Part shown: positions 1 to 5,988 of the stretch, piece after piece
Position numbering within the stretch: the stretch's first letter is position 1
Layout of the letters: every line of letters starts with the position of its first letter
NCBI GenBank assembly: GCA_937996535.1
Contig: CALKVF010000072.1
Coordinates: 1 to 14,795, forward strand
Reading direction: 5' to 3'
Source of the DNA: an uncultured Novosphingobium sp.
Lineage (GTDB): Bacteria; Pseudomonadota; Alphaproteobacteria; Sphingomonadales; Sphingomonadaceae
Length of the DNA: 14,795 nucleotides
Made by a program: the position numbers and the translations under genes
Notes under the pieces: model-generated
Database searches by the model: none
What the model was told of the DNA's origin: nothing
What the model saw: the letters and a program-made list of their open reading frames with translations, nothing else

Positions 1-626
1 GAATAGACATAGTCCGGGGTTTCTTCCCACGGATCTTCCAGCACCTTGCCCTCGGACGAGGTGTGCAGCAGGTTCGCGTCGGTCGAGAACGGGCTTTCGC
101 CGCGCTTGTCCTTGGGAACCGGGATCTGGTGCTGTTCGGCCCACTGGATCAGCGCGGTGCGGCTGGTGAGATCCCATTCGCGCCACGGCGCAATGACCTT
201 GATGTTGGGATCAAGCGCATAGGCCGACAGTTCGAAGCGGACCTGGTCGTTGCCCTTGCCGGTCGCGCCGTGGGCGACGGCATCGGCGCCGGTGGCGTGG
301 GCGATCTCGATCAGGCGCTTGGAGATCAGCGGACGCGCGATCGAGGTGCCGAGCAGGTAATCGCCTTCATAGCGGGCATTGGCGCGCATCATCGGGAAGA
401 CGAAATCGCGCACGAATTCCTCGCGCAGGTCATCAATGTAGATGTTTTCGTCGGGCAGGCCCATCAGCTTGGCCTTGGCGCGCGCCGGTTCCAGCTCCTC
501 GCCCTGGCCGAGATCGGCGGTAAAGGTCACGACCTCGCAATTGTAGGTCACTTGCAGCCACTTGAGGATCACCGAGGTGTCGAGGCCACCCGAATAGGCG
601 AGGACGACTTTCTTGATATCGGACAT
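1..626 (-). CDS. argG: Argininosuccinate synthase (5' part, cut by window edge)
   Basis: Ligates citrulline and aspartate at the expense of ATP to give argininosuccinate, the penultimate step of arginine synthesis in the cytoplasm. The reverse-strand reading begins MSDIKKVVLAYSGGLDTS. It carries the SGGLDTS ATP-pyrophosphatase loop at residues 12-18 and, further on, the family segments GATGKGNDQVRFE and SPFSTDANLLHTSSEGK. About 208 of the usual 400 or so residues are inside the window, and the C-terminal half lies to the left. The start at 626 fits the known N-terminus of the family. Only a weak purine run (GGAAA) lies upstream as ribosome binding site. The gene is divergent from the secreted protein at 802, so the 175-nt gap must hold both promoters. 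The identification is secure. Confidence 0.97.
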   Translation of the reverse strand, partial: MSDIKKVVLAYSGGLDTSVILKWLQVTYNCEVVTFTADLGQGEELEPARAKAKLMGLPDENIYIDDLREEFVRDFVFPMMRANARYEGDYLLGTSIARPLISKRLIEIAHATGADAVAHGATGKGNDQVRFELSAYALDPNIKVIAPWREWDLTSRTALIQWAEQHQIPVPKDKRGESPFSTDANLLHTSSEGKVLEDPWEETPDYVY

Positions 627-801
627 GGGCTGTTTTCCGCTGGATTGCGTTGGGATTCGGCTTGCGCCCCTAAGGCATGGGGGGAGGCGAGGCAAGCGGA
701 TGCCCGCCGGCCTTGCAACCGGATTGCGTGCGCGGCGCGTGCTTGGGGCTGAAAATCGTGATATTATGAGGCATAACAAATTGTAATTCATGGAGAATGC
801 T
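627..801. promoter_or_regulatory. Divergent intergenic region between argG and the secreted protein gene
   Basis: This gap must contain the promoters of both divergent genes. I see no convincing -35/-10 pair on either strand. An AT-rich pocket at about 751-790 (containing TATTAT at 762-767) is the likeliest core promoter area for the rightward gene. A 9-bp direct repeat GGATTGCGT occurs at 642-650 and 721-729, flanking the argG upstream region. It could be a binding site or chance. No gene is supported here. Confidence 0.4.
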
Positions 802-1314
802 ATGTTTCGCAAGGCATTGCCCCTTATCAGCCTCGTCCCGCTCTGCGCGGCCAGCCTCGCCGCCGCCGCATCCGCCGCATCCGCCGGGACGCCCGCCGCA
901 AAATCGCCCTTTCTGGGCAAATGGGCGCTCGATGTGAAATCCATGCCGGCGACCTATGGCGCTCCGCCCATCAGCGTGACCTACGAATTTGTCGATATCG
1001 GCAATGGTCGTTGGGAAACCCGGATTCACATCGTCGATGATGGCCACGGGGTGCGCGACATGGCGGTCAGCTATCGGCGCGATGGGCAGGCCAATGCGGG
1101 CACTGGCTATGCGGGCGAAGGAGATAACGCTGCGGTCAATTCGCCCGCGCCGAACGTGTTGGTGATGAGCCTTGCGCGCGACAAACAGCTGGAATCCGTG
1201 CGCACCTATGCAGTTTCGGCCAATGGCAAGGAAATGATCGAAAGCGCTGCCGACGTGGATGATGCCGGGGTGCCGTTCGTCCGCAATTTCCGGTTCACCC
1301 GGATCGGCGGCTAG
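802..1314 (+). CDS. Small secreted protein of unknown function
   Basis: I do not assign a function. The protein (170 aa from this start) opens MFRKALPLISLVPLC and continues as an Ala-rich hydrophobic stretch to about residue 27, a typical Sec signal peptide. The mature part begins near FLGKWALDVKSMP and reads as alternating beta-strand-like segments (SVTYEFVDIGNGRWETRIHIVDDG), which suggests a small beta-barrel such as a lipocalin-like fold. That fold is inference. An in-frame ATG at 790 is less likely: GGAGA at 792-796 is a good ribosome binding site 5 nt before the ATG at 802, and the shorter form gives a cleaner signal peptide. It is convergent with the cfa gene, with only 8 nt between the two stop codons. 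Similar secreted proteins are, from memory, common in sphingomonads. Sure of the gene, unsure of the role. Confidence 0.8.
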   Translation: MFRKALPLISLVPLCAASLAAAASAASAGTPAAKSPFLGKWALDVKSMPATYGAPPISVTYEFVDIGNGRWETRIHIVDDGHGVRDMAVSYRRDGQANAGTGYAGEGDNAAVNSPAPNVLVMSLARDKQLESVRTYAVSANGKEMIESAADVDDAGVPFVRNFRFTRIGG

Positions 1315-1322
1315 ATGCGGGC

Positions 1323-2603
1323 TTACTCTGCCGCCTTGCGCTCCAGATGCCATTCGGGCGCGGTGTCGAGCGCGGCGAGGCGGGCGGCTTCGGCCCCGAT
1401 ATAGTCGCGCGTCATGGGCAGCACATCGCGGCGCTTCACGCTCTGGATGTGGAAATTGACCATCCCGCCTGAACGGAAGCTCTGCTCGGCCCCGGCGAGG
1501 TAGAACTGCCACATGCGGAACAGGCGGGCATCGTAAAGCGCGGTAATCTCGGCCTCGTGCAGCGTGGTGCGGCGATACCATTCGGCCAGCGTGTGGGCAT
1601 AGTGATGGCGCAGCACTTCGATGTCCGAGATTGCCCAGCCGCTGCGTTCGAGCGGGGCAACCAGTTCGCTCATCGCGGGGATGTAGCCGCCCGGGAAGAT
1701 GTATTTGCGGGTCCACTTGTCGGTCGTGCCCGGCGGGCCGGTGCGGCCGATGGTGTGGGTCAGCATGATCCCGTCGTCGGCCAGCAGACGGCCGGTGGCG
1801 GCGAAATATTCGCCAAAATGCAGCGCGCCGACATGTTCGATCATCCCGACCGAGGTGATCCGGTCAAAGGTGCCGCCAACGTCGCGGTAATCGATCAGTT
1901 CGAACCGGACCTTGTCGGCAACTCCGGCAGCAACCGCGCGCTCGTTGGCGAAGCGGACCTGATCGGGGGCGAGGCTGACGCCAAGCACCTCGATCCCGTA
2001 GTGGCGGTGGAGATAGAGCCCAAGGCCGCCCCAGCCGCAGCCGATGTCGAGCAGCCGCATCCCCCGGCACTGGCCCGGGACCAGCCGCAGCTTGGCCGCG
2101 ATCAGGGCCTGCTTGTCGAGCTGGGCGCGTTCGAGCGTGGCGTCGGGATCGCGGAAATAGGCCATCGTGTATTGCCGGTCCTCGTCGAGGAACAGCTCGT
2201 AGAACTGGCGGGTCAGATCATAGTGGTGAGTGACATTGCGGCTGGCCTTGCCGCGCAGGTTGACCTGATCGGCCTTGAACGCCAACCAGTCGACCGCGCG
2301 GCGCAGCGGGTTGGCGGGATCGACCCCGTGCCCGCCGCCGCGATCGGCATTGCGCATCACCAGCAGCACCAGATCGCGGATATCGTGCGGCGGTTCCACC
2401 AGCATCCGCCCATCCATATAGGCTTCGCCCGCGCCCACGCGCGGATCGCGCGCGATGTGCAGGGCGGCGCCCTTGTCGGTCAGGCGGATGGTCAGCGGCG
2501 GGGCGGCGGCATCGCCATAGGCATGGGTCGAGCCGTCGTGATCGACGACGACCAGCCGGCCTTCCCGGACCAGCGCGCGCAGCAACTTGTCCAACAACCA
2601 CAT
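1323..2603 (-). CDS. cfa: Cyclopropane-fatty-acyl-phospholipid synthase
   Basis: Transfers a methylene group from S-adenosylmethionine to the double bond of unsaturated acyl chains in membrane phospholipids. The product is 426 aa, slightly longer than E. coli Cfa (382 aa). An N-terminal domain (about 1-120) precedes the methyltransferase domain. The SAM-binding motif LLDIGCGWGG lies at 184-193. SVGMIEHVG (Glu256) and LTHTIGR (His283) match the catalytic Glu and His segments, and the C-terminus has QFYLAGAEQSFRSG. The family YSCAYW segment is YTMAYF here (145-150), so the Cys that helps hold bicarbonate in E. coli Cfa is replaced by Met147, a change I believe is frequent in alphaproteobacterial homologues. 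The start at 2603 fits the family N-terminus. A perfect palindrome ends 1 nt before it. The gene follows the Mn exporter by 42 nt on the same strand, so co-transcription is plausible. Confidence 0.93.
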   Translation of the reverse strand: MWLLDKLLRALVREGRLVVVDHDGSTHAYGDAAAPPLTIRLTDKGAALHIARDPRVGAGEAYMDGRMLVEPPHDIRDLVLLVMRNADRGGGHGVDPANPLRRAVDWLAFKADQVNLRGKASRNVTHHYDLTRQFYELFLDEDRQYTMAYFRDPDATLERAQLDKQALIAAKLRLVPGQCRGMRLLDIGCGWGGLGLYLHRHYGIEVLGVSLAPDQVRFANERAVAAGVADKVRFELIDYRDVGGTFDRITSVGMIEHVGALHFGEYFAATGRLLADDGIMLTHTIGRTGPPGTTDKWTRKYIFPGGYIPAMSELVAPLERSGWAISDIEVLRHHYAHTLAEWYRRTTLHEAEITALYDARLFRMWQFYLAGAEQSFRSGGMVNFHIQSVKRRDVLPMTRDYIGAEAARLAALDTAPEWHLERKAAE

Positions 2604-2604
2604 G

Positions 2605-2626
2605 CCAAGGAGACTATGCTCCTTGG
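2605..2626 (-). promoter_or_regulatory. Perfect palindrome/hairpin abutting the cfa start codon
   Basis: CCAAGGAG at 2605-2612 and CTCCTTGG at 2619-2626 are perfect 8-bp inverted arms around a 6-nt loop. The structure ends 1 nt before the ATG. Read on the cfa strand, the 5' arm contains AAGGAG, the only Shine-Dalgarno-like run, but it sits 15 nt from the ATG and pairs with the 3' arm. It could be an RNA hairpin limiting cfa translation, a protein operator, or a processing or termination structure after the exporter gene. There is no T-tract. The symmetry is certain and the function is not known. Confidence 0.5.
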
Positions 2627-2645
2627 AACTAGGTGCAAGTACTAA

Positions 2646-3221
2646 TCAGCCGAGCCAGTGCAGATTTTCGGCCAGTTGCCAAAGGCCCAGCGCGAAGAAC
2701 AGCAGGGCGGCGGCGATCCGCGTGGCTTTCAGCGAGACGCGCTCGACCAGCTTTTCGCCGAGGAACACCGCCGGGCCATTGGCCAGCATCATGCCGAGCG
2801 TGGTGCCGGCGGCAACCACTGCGACCGACTGGTAATGGGCCGCAAGCGCAATCGTGGCGACCTGGGTCTTGTCGCCCATTTCGACCAGGAAGAACGAGAT
2901 CAGCGTGGTGAGGAAGGCCCCGCCGCGCTGGCGCACGTCGTCTTCGTCTTCATCCAGCTTGTCGGGCACCAGCGTCCAGGCGGCCATGGCGATGAAGCCC
3001 AGCGCCACGGCGATGCGGAACCACGGGGCTTCGAGCAGCCCGGCCACTTCGCGCCCGACGAAGGCGGCGAGCGCGTGATTGGCGATGGTCGCAGCAAGGA
3101 TCCCGGCGAGGATCTGCCACGGCGCGCGCAGCCGCGCGGCCAGCACGATCGCCAGCAGCATGGTCTTGTCGCCGATTTCGGCAAGGGCAACGACGGCCGC
3201 CGACGAGAGAAACGCTTCCAT
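2646..3221 (-). CDS. GDT1/UPF0016 (TMEM165) family Mn2+ exporter
   Basis: Inner-membrane cation transporter that, in the bacterial members studied, exports manganese. The 191-aa protein has six hydrophobic segments in two repeats. Each repeat carries the family signature ExGDKT: EIGDKT at residues 15-20 and EMGDKT at 114-119, whose acidic residues are expected to form the ion site. A very acidic loop (DKLDEDEDD, about 87-95) separates the halves. I chose the ATG at 3221 because GGAGA (3228-3232) lies 6 nt upstream and the product starts right before the first repeat. An in-frame ATG at 3260 would add 13 residues but lies inside the riboswitch platform. The leader is a yybP-ykoY Mn2+ riboswitch, which independently supports the manganese role. 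cfa follows after 42 nt. Confidence 0.93.
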   Translation of the reverse strand: MEAFLSSAAVVALAEIGDKTMLLAIVLAARLRAPWQILAGILAATIANHALAAFVGREVAGLLEAPWFRIAVALGFIAMAAWTLVPDKLDEDEDDVRQRGGAFLTTLISFFLVEMGDKTQVATIALAAHYQSVAVVAAGTTLGMMLANGPAVFLGEKLVERVSLKATRIAAALLFFALGLWQLAENLHWLG

Positions 3222-3292
3222 GAAAATTCTCCAGGCCGGGTGCAGACAAAGCAATGACATCGCACCGCTGACCCGGCCGGGCAGAGGGCAAT
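3222..3292 (-). promoter_or_regulatory. Expression platform of the Mn riboswitch (SD-sequestering hairpin and anti-P1 helix)
   Basis: Two mutually exclusive helices are visible on the transcript strand. (1) GGCCGGGT (3278-3271) pairs with ACCCGGCC (3241-3234) over 8 bp. The same register continues past one mismatch and one bulged G, so that TCT and CC (3285-3280) pair with the Shine-Dalgarno GGAGA (3232-3228), burying the exporter's ribosome binding site. (2) ATGTCATTG (3260-3252) pairs perfectly over 9 bp with CAATGACAT (3299-3291), which contains the 3' strand of aptamer helix P1. Helix 2 crosses helix 1, so only one can form. Control therefore looks translational; there is no terminator T-tract. 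The pairings are by hand and no energies were computed. Confidence 0.7.
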
Positions 3293-3400
3293 GTCATTGG
3301 TCTCGCCCGAACGTATCGTTCTCCGCACGCCATGACCTCTCGGCCAAGTATGTTGACGTTGCGGGACCGCGTGGCAGCGGTTGGCTACTCCCCAGATGAC
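3293..3400 (-). ncRNA. yybP-ykoY manganese riboswitch aptamer
   Basis: The leader of the Mn exporter carries the conserved blocks of the yybP-ykoY family in order: GGGGAGTAGC (3393-3384), GTCAACATACT just after the P2 side hairpin (about 3356-3346), a GAACG/CGTTC hairpin (3309-3321), and CGAGACCA (3305-3298). Helix P1 closes it by GTCAT (3400-3396) with ATGAC (3297-3293), plus GG with CC next to the conserved loops. P2 can be drawn as GCCAA (3385-3381) with TTGGC (3347-3343). The family binds Mn2+ between the two conserved loops and typically sits before Mn exporters of the GDT1/UPF0016 and MntP families, exactly the gene found here. Identification is by motif recognition; a covariance-model search would confirm it. 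Confidence 0.92.
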
Positions 3401-3406
3401 GAGGGC

Positions 3407-3435
3407 GCGTTAGCGGCGGGCAGGCGAAATGACAA
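3407..3435 (-). promoter_or_regulatory. Candidate promoter of the riboswitch-exporter transcript
   Basis: On the reverse strand TTGTCA (3435-3430) and TAACGC (3412-3407) are separated by 17 nt. A start about 7 nt further on would fall near 3400, precisely at the first nucleotide of riboswitch helix P1. The -35 matches the consensus at 5 of 6 positions; the -10 is weak. The fit with the aptamer boundary is the best support. Confidence 0.45.
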
Positions 3436-3452
3436 CCGGTTCGTTGCCGTCC

Positions 3453-4205
3453 TTAGGCGCGGGCGAGGTAAAGCACGTCGCGCGGCTGCGCGAGCAGGTG
3501 CTGGCCCGAATCGATGAACAGCGTCTCGCCGCTCGCCAGCCAGCCTTGCGCCAGCCACAGTGCGGCATCGGCCAGTTCCTGCGGCGCGGTCAGGCGCTGG
3601 AGCAGGTTCATCCGGCCGCTGATCTCGTGTTCCTCGGCGCGCTGGTCGTAGCTCGGCAGCATTGCCCCCGGGGCAAGGCCGTAAACCCGGTCTGCGGCGT
3701 TGTCCTGCGCCATGGCGAGCATGGTGGTGGCCGCGGCCAGCGCCTGCTTGGCCATGGTGTAGCTGAAGAAATCCGGGTTGGGATTGGCCAGCTTCTGATC
3801 GAGGAAGTTGATCACCCGCCGCCCGCCAGCCGCCCGGGCATGAGCAAGATAGGCCTGCGCCATGCGGGCCGGGGTGAGCGCGTTGACGGTCATCGCCTCG
3901 GCATGGACCGCCGGGTCGATCGCGGCGGCGGTGTCGAGTTCGAACACCGCGGCGCAATTCACCAGCACCCGCCAGTCATCCAGCCGCGCCGCCAGTCCTT
4001 CGACCATCGCCACGGCAGCATCGGGCCGGGCCAGATCGCAAGGGGCGACTTCGGCGCTGGGGAGGTTGGCGGCAAGGGCCTGTGCCGCGCTGCGAGAGGT
4101 GTTGCAGTGGATGATGACATGCCAGCCGGCGGCGGCGAAAGTGCGGGAAACCGCTTCGCCGATGCGCTTGGCGCCGCCAGTGACAAGAACTGCAGGACGG
4201 GTCAT
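3453..4205 (-). CDS. Short-chain dehydrogenase/reductase, pteridine reductase (PTR1/FolM)-like
   Basis: NAD(P)H-dependent reductase of the SDR superfamily, 250 aa, the usual length. TGGAKRIG at residues 9-16 is the nucleotide-binding turn, and HCNTSR (33-38) sits where NADPH-preferring pteridine reductases carry an Arg/Ser. The catalytic motif is YTMAK (Tyr149, Lys153), but the usual catalytic Ser is replaced by Asp136 in VINFLDQK. An Asp 13 residues before the Tyr and the word YTMAK are features of PTR1/FolM enzymes, which reduce dihydrofolate, dihydromonapterin or biopterin. A pterin substrate is therefore inferred, not shown. The start at 4205 lies inside a palindrome and has only a G-rich run 2 nt before it. 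The gene follows the glycine-zipper gene by 39 nt. The Mn riboswitch promoter starts a separate transcript downstream. Confidence 0.85.
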   Translation of the reverse strand: MTRPAVLVTGGAKRIGEAVSRTFAAAGWHVIIHCNTSRSAAQALAANLPSAEVAPCDLARPDAAVAMVEGLAARLDDWRVLVNCAAVFELDTAAAIDPAVHAEAMTVNALTPARMAQAYLAHARAAGGRRVINFLDQKLANPNPDFFSYTMAKQALAAATTMLAMAQDNAADRVYGLAPGAMLPSYDQRAEEHEISGRMNLLQRLTAPQELADAALWLAQGWLASGETLFIDSGQHLLAQPRDVLYLARA

Positions 4206-4228
4206 CGCCCCGGTCCATGCGGGGCGAT
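4204..4228 (-). repeat. Palindrome covering the start codon of the SDR gene
   Basis: ATCGCCCC (4204-4211) and GGGGCGAT (4221-4228) are perfect 8-bp inverted arms around a 9-nt loop. The structure includes two bases of the SDR start codon and lies 16 nt past the stop of the glycine-zipper gene. It could end that transcript (no T-tract), restrict access to the SDR start, or bind a protein. The symmetry is clear; the role is open. Confidence 0.4.
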
Positions 4229-4244
4229 GCGCGTCAGGTCAAGG

Positions 4245-4598
4245 TCAGCGGCAGCGGGTCGTGCCCTTGGCCAGTTCGTTGCCGATCAGCGCGCCGGCGG
4301 CAGCGCCCAGCACAGTGCCGGTCACGCGCTCGCCGCGAGTGTCGACCGCGCGGCCGACCAGCGCGCCCAGCGCGCCGCCGATCAGCAGGCCGACGGTGCC
4401 ATCGCCGCGGCGGCAGTAATAGCGGCCATCGCTGCCTTCCCAGTAACGGATGCCGTTGTCGGTGCGGCGATAGCGGATATCGCCATCGCGCTCGCGCCAG
4501 CCGTGGGCCGGGGCCCAGCGCGGCGGATCGGCCAGCACCGGCGCCGTGGCCGGGACAAGGGTGGCCGCAAGCACCGCGGCCGTCAGGAACTTACGCAT
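4245..4598 (-). CDS. Secreted glycine-zipper (2TM-type) envelope protein
   Basis: A 117-aa protein with a signal peptide (MRKFLTAAVLAATLVPATAPVLA, cleavage near residue 23, no lipobox Cys). A Tyr/Arg/Trp-rich middle follows (about 27-65, including RYRRTDNGIRYWEG), then a glycine zipper at about 70-112 with repeating small residues (GLLIGGALGALVGRAVD, GTVLGAAAGALIGNELA). Such zippers (the Rickettsia 17-kDa antigen family) insert in or line the outer membrane; the precise role is unknown. AAGGAGG (4604-4610), 5 nt before the ATG, is the strongest ribosome binding site on the minus strand here. It partly overlaps a small inverted repeat, CTTGCG/CGCAAG (4608-4613/4623-4628). The 91-nt gap to rlmN upstream leaves room for its own promoter, though I see no clear one. 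Confidence 0.85.
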   Translation of the reverse strand: MRKFLTAAVLAATLVPATAPVLADPPRWAPAHGWRERDGDIRYRRTDNGIRYWEGSDGRYYCRRGDGTVGLLIGGALGALVGRAVDTRGERVTGTVLGAAAGALIGNELAKGTTRCR

Positions 4599-4689
4599 CG
4601 AAACCTCCTTGCGTGTCAGGTCCGCAAGAATGGGATCGCCAAGCTGAACGCCTGATTTCCGGGGGTGGTGAAGCGTGGCCTAAGCGCGA

Positions 4690-5952
4690 TCAGCCGAGCG
4701 CGGCCTGCTTTTCCTCGGCCAGCCGGTCGAGTTCCGCTCGGCTCAGCTTCTGGGCCGTGGTCTTGAGCTGGCCGCAAGCCGCATCGATATCGCGCCCGCG
4801 CGGGGTGCGCACCGGCGCGCTGATGCCGGCTTCGAACACGATTTCCGAAAAGCGGCGCACGCGCTCGGGCGTCGAGCATTCGTAGATCGCGCCGGGCCAC
4901 GGGTTGAACGGGATCAGGTTGACCTTGGCGGGCAGCTTGTAGTGCTTGATCAGGCGAACCAGTTCGCGCGCATCGGCATCGCTGTCGTTCTTGTCCTTGA
5001 GCATCACGTATTCGAAGGTGATGCGCCGGGCGTTCGACGCCTTGGGGTAGTCGGCGCAGGCCTGCAGCAGTTCTTCAAGCCCGTACTTGCGGTTGATCGG
5101 CACGATCTCGTCGCGGACCTCCTTCGACACCGCGTGGAGCGACACCGCCAGGTTGACGCCGATTTCCTCGCCGCACTTGGCCATCATCGGCACGACGCCG
5201 CTGGTCGAAAGCGTAATGCGGCGCTTGGAGAGGGCGAGGCCATCGCCGTCCATCACCAGCTTCAGCGCATCGCGCACGTTGTCGAAATTGTAGAGCGGTT
5301 CGCCCATGCCCATCATCACGATGTTGGTGAGCAGGCGCCCGTCCGAGGAATAGCCGCCATCGTCATCGACCAGATCATCGCCCAGCGCGGCCAGATCGGC
5401 TTGCCCCGCGCGCGGCCATTCGCCCAGCGAATCGCGCGCGAGCATAACCTGACCAACGATTTCGCCCGGGGTCAGGTTGCGCACCAGCCGCATCGTGCCG
5501 GTGTGGCAGAACCGGCAGTTGAGCGTGCAGCCGACCTGACTGGACACGCACAGCGTGCCGCGATCGGCGTCGGGGATGAACACCATTTCGAATTCGTGGC
5601 CATCCGCCGTGCGTAGCAGCCACTTGCGGGTGCCATCGTTGGAATGCTGGGCCAGCACGATTTCGGGGCGGCCGATCACAAAGCGTTCGGCCAGCCAGGG
5701 CCGCATGGTCTTGGCGATGTCGGTCATCGCCTCGAAATCGGTGACGCCCCGGTGGTAGAGCCAGTGGAACACCTGCTTGGCGCGCAGCTTGGCCGCCTTG
5801 GCATCGAGCCCGGCGGTTTCGAACAGTTCGCGGATGCGCTGTTTGGGCAGGCCGATCAGGTCGATGCGGCCATCCTCGCGCGGGGTGATGTCGCGCGGGG
5901 CGGGGACGGGGTCGATTTGCCCCGGGATCGGCATGAGTGCGGTGTCGGCCAT
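4690..5952 (-). CDS. rlmN: Dual-specificity rRNA/tRNA adenine C2-methyltransferase RlmN
   Basis: Radical-SAM enzyme that methylates C2 of A2503 in 23S rRNA and A37 of several tRNAs. The 420-aa protein has an N-terminal domain (KQAFHW-like segment read here as KQVFHWLYHRGVTDF), then the radical-SAM cluster motif CTLNCRFC binding the 4Fe-4S cluster, followed by HTGTMRLVRNLTPGEI. MGMGEPLYNFDNV, SLHAVSKEVRDEI and VNLIPFNPWPG are RlmN landmarks. The C-terminal region has the Cys of the segment DAACGQL that takes part in methyl transfer in this family. No good Shine-Dalgarno precedes the ATG at 5952 or the in-frame ATG at 5934, so the exact start is uncertain. It lies 36 nt after the IalB-like gene, with a small hairpin in the gap, and is probably the last gene of that run. 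Confidence 0.95.
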   Translation of the reverse strand: MADTALMPIPGQIDPVPAPRDITPREDGRIDLIGLPKQRIRELFETAGLDAKAAKLRAKQVFHWLYHRGVTDFEAMTDIAKTMRPWLAERFVIGRPEIVLAQHSNDGTRKWLLRTADGHEFEMVFIPDADRGTLCVSSQVGCTLNCRFCHTGTMRLVRNLTPGEIVGQVMLARDSLGEWPRAGQADLAALGDDLVDDDGGYSSDGRLLTNIVMMGMGEPLYNFDNVRDALKLVMDGDGLALSKRRITLSTSGVVPMMAKCGEEIGVNLAVSLHAVSKEVRDEIVPINRKYGLEELLQACADYPKASNARRITFEYVMLKDKNDSDADARELVRLIKHYKLPAKVNLIPFNPWPGAIYECSTPERVRRFSEIVFEAGISAPVRTPRGRDIDAACGQLKTTAQKLSRAELDRLAEEKQAALG

Positions 5953-5968
5953 AAGGGCGCGCGATATA

Positions 5969-5982
5969 GGGCCAAAGGGCCC
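5969..5982 (-). repeat. Small GC hairpin between the IalB-like gene and rlmN
   Basis: GGGCC (5969-5973) and GGCCC (5978-5982) can pair around a 4-nt loop, 6 nt past the stop of the upstream gene. No T-tract follows, so it is unlikely to be a full intrinsic terminator; attenuation or mRNA processing before rlmN is possible. Confidence 0.3.
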
Positions 5983-5988
5983 GAAATG

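Noticed and set aside
63..752. A forward frame opposite argG
   Set aside because: argG reads through on the reverse strand with its ATP-binding and substrate motifs; the forward frame has no recognisable family.
670..1716. A 348-codon reverse frame across the secreted protein gene and the end of cfa
   Set aside because: It overlaps two better supported genes, crosses the argG upstream region and shows no domain.
1557..2645. A 362-codon forward frame opposite cfa
   Set aside because: cfa on the reverse strand has complete catalytic motifs; the forward product has none and would run through the palindrome before cfa.
3222..3260. Longer form of the Mn exporter starting at 3260
   Set aside because: That ATG is part of the anti-P1 strand of the riboswitch; the ATG at 3221 has a well placed GGAGA and begins the conserved protein.
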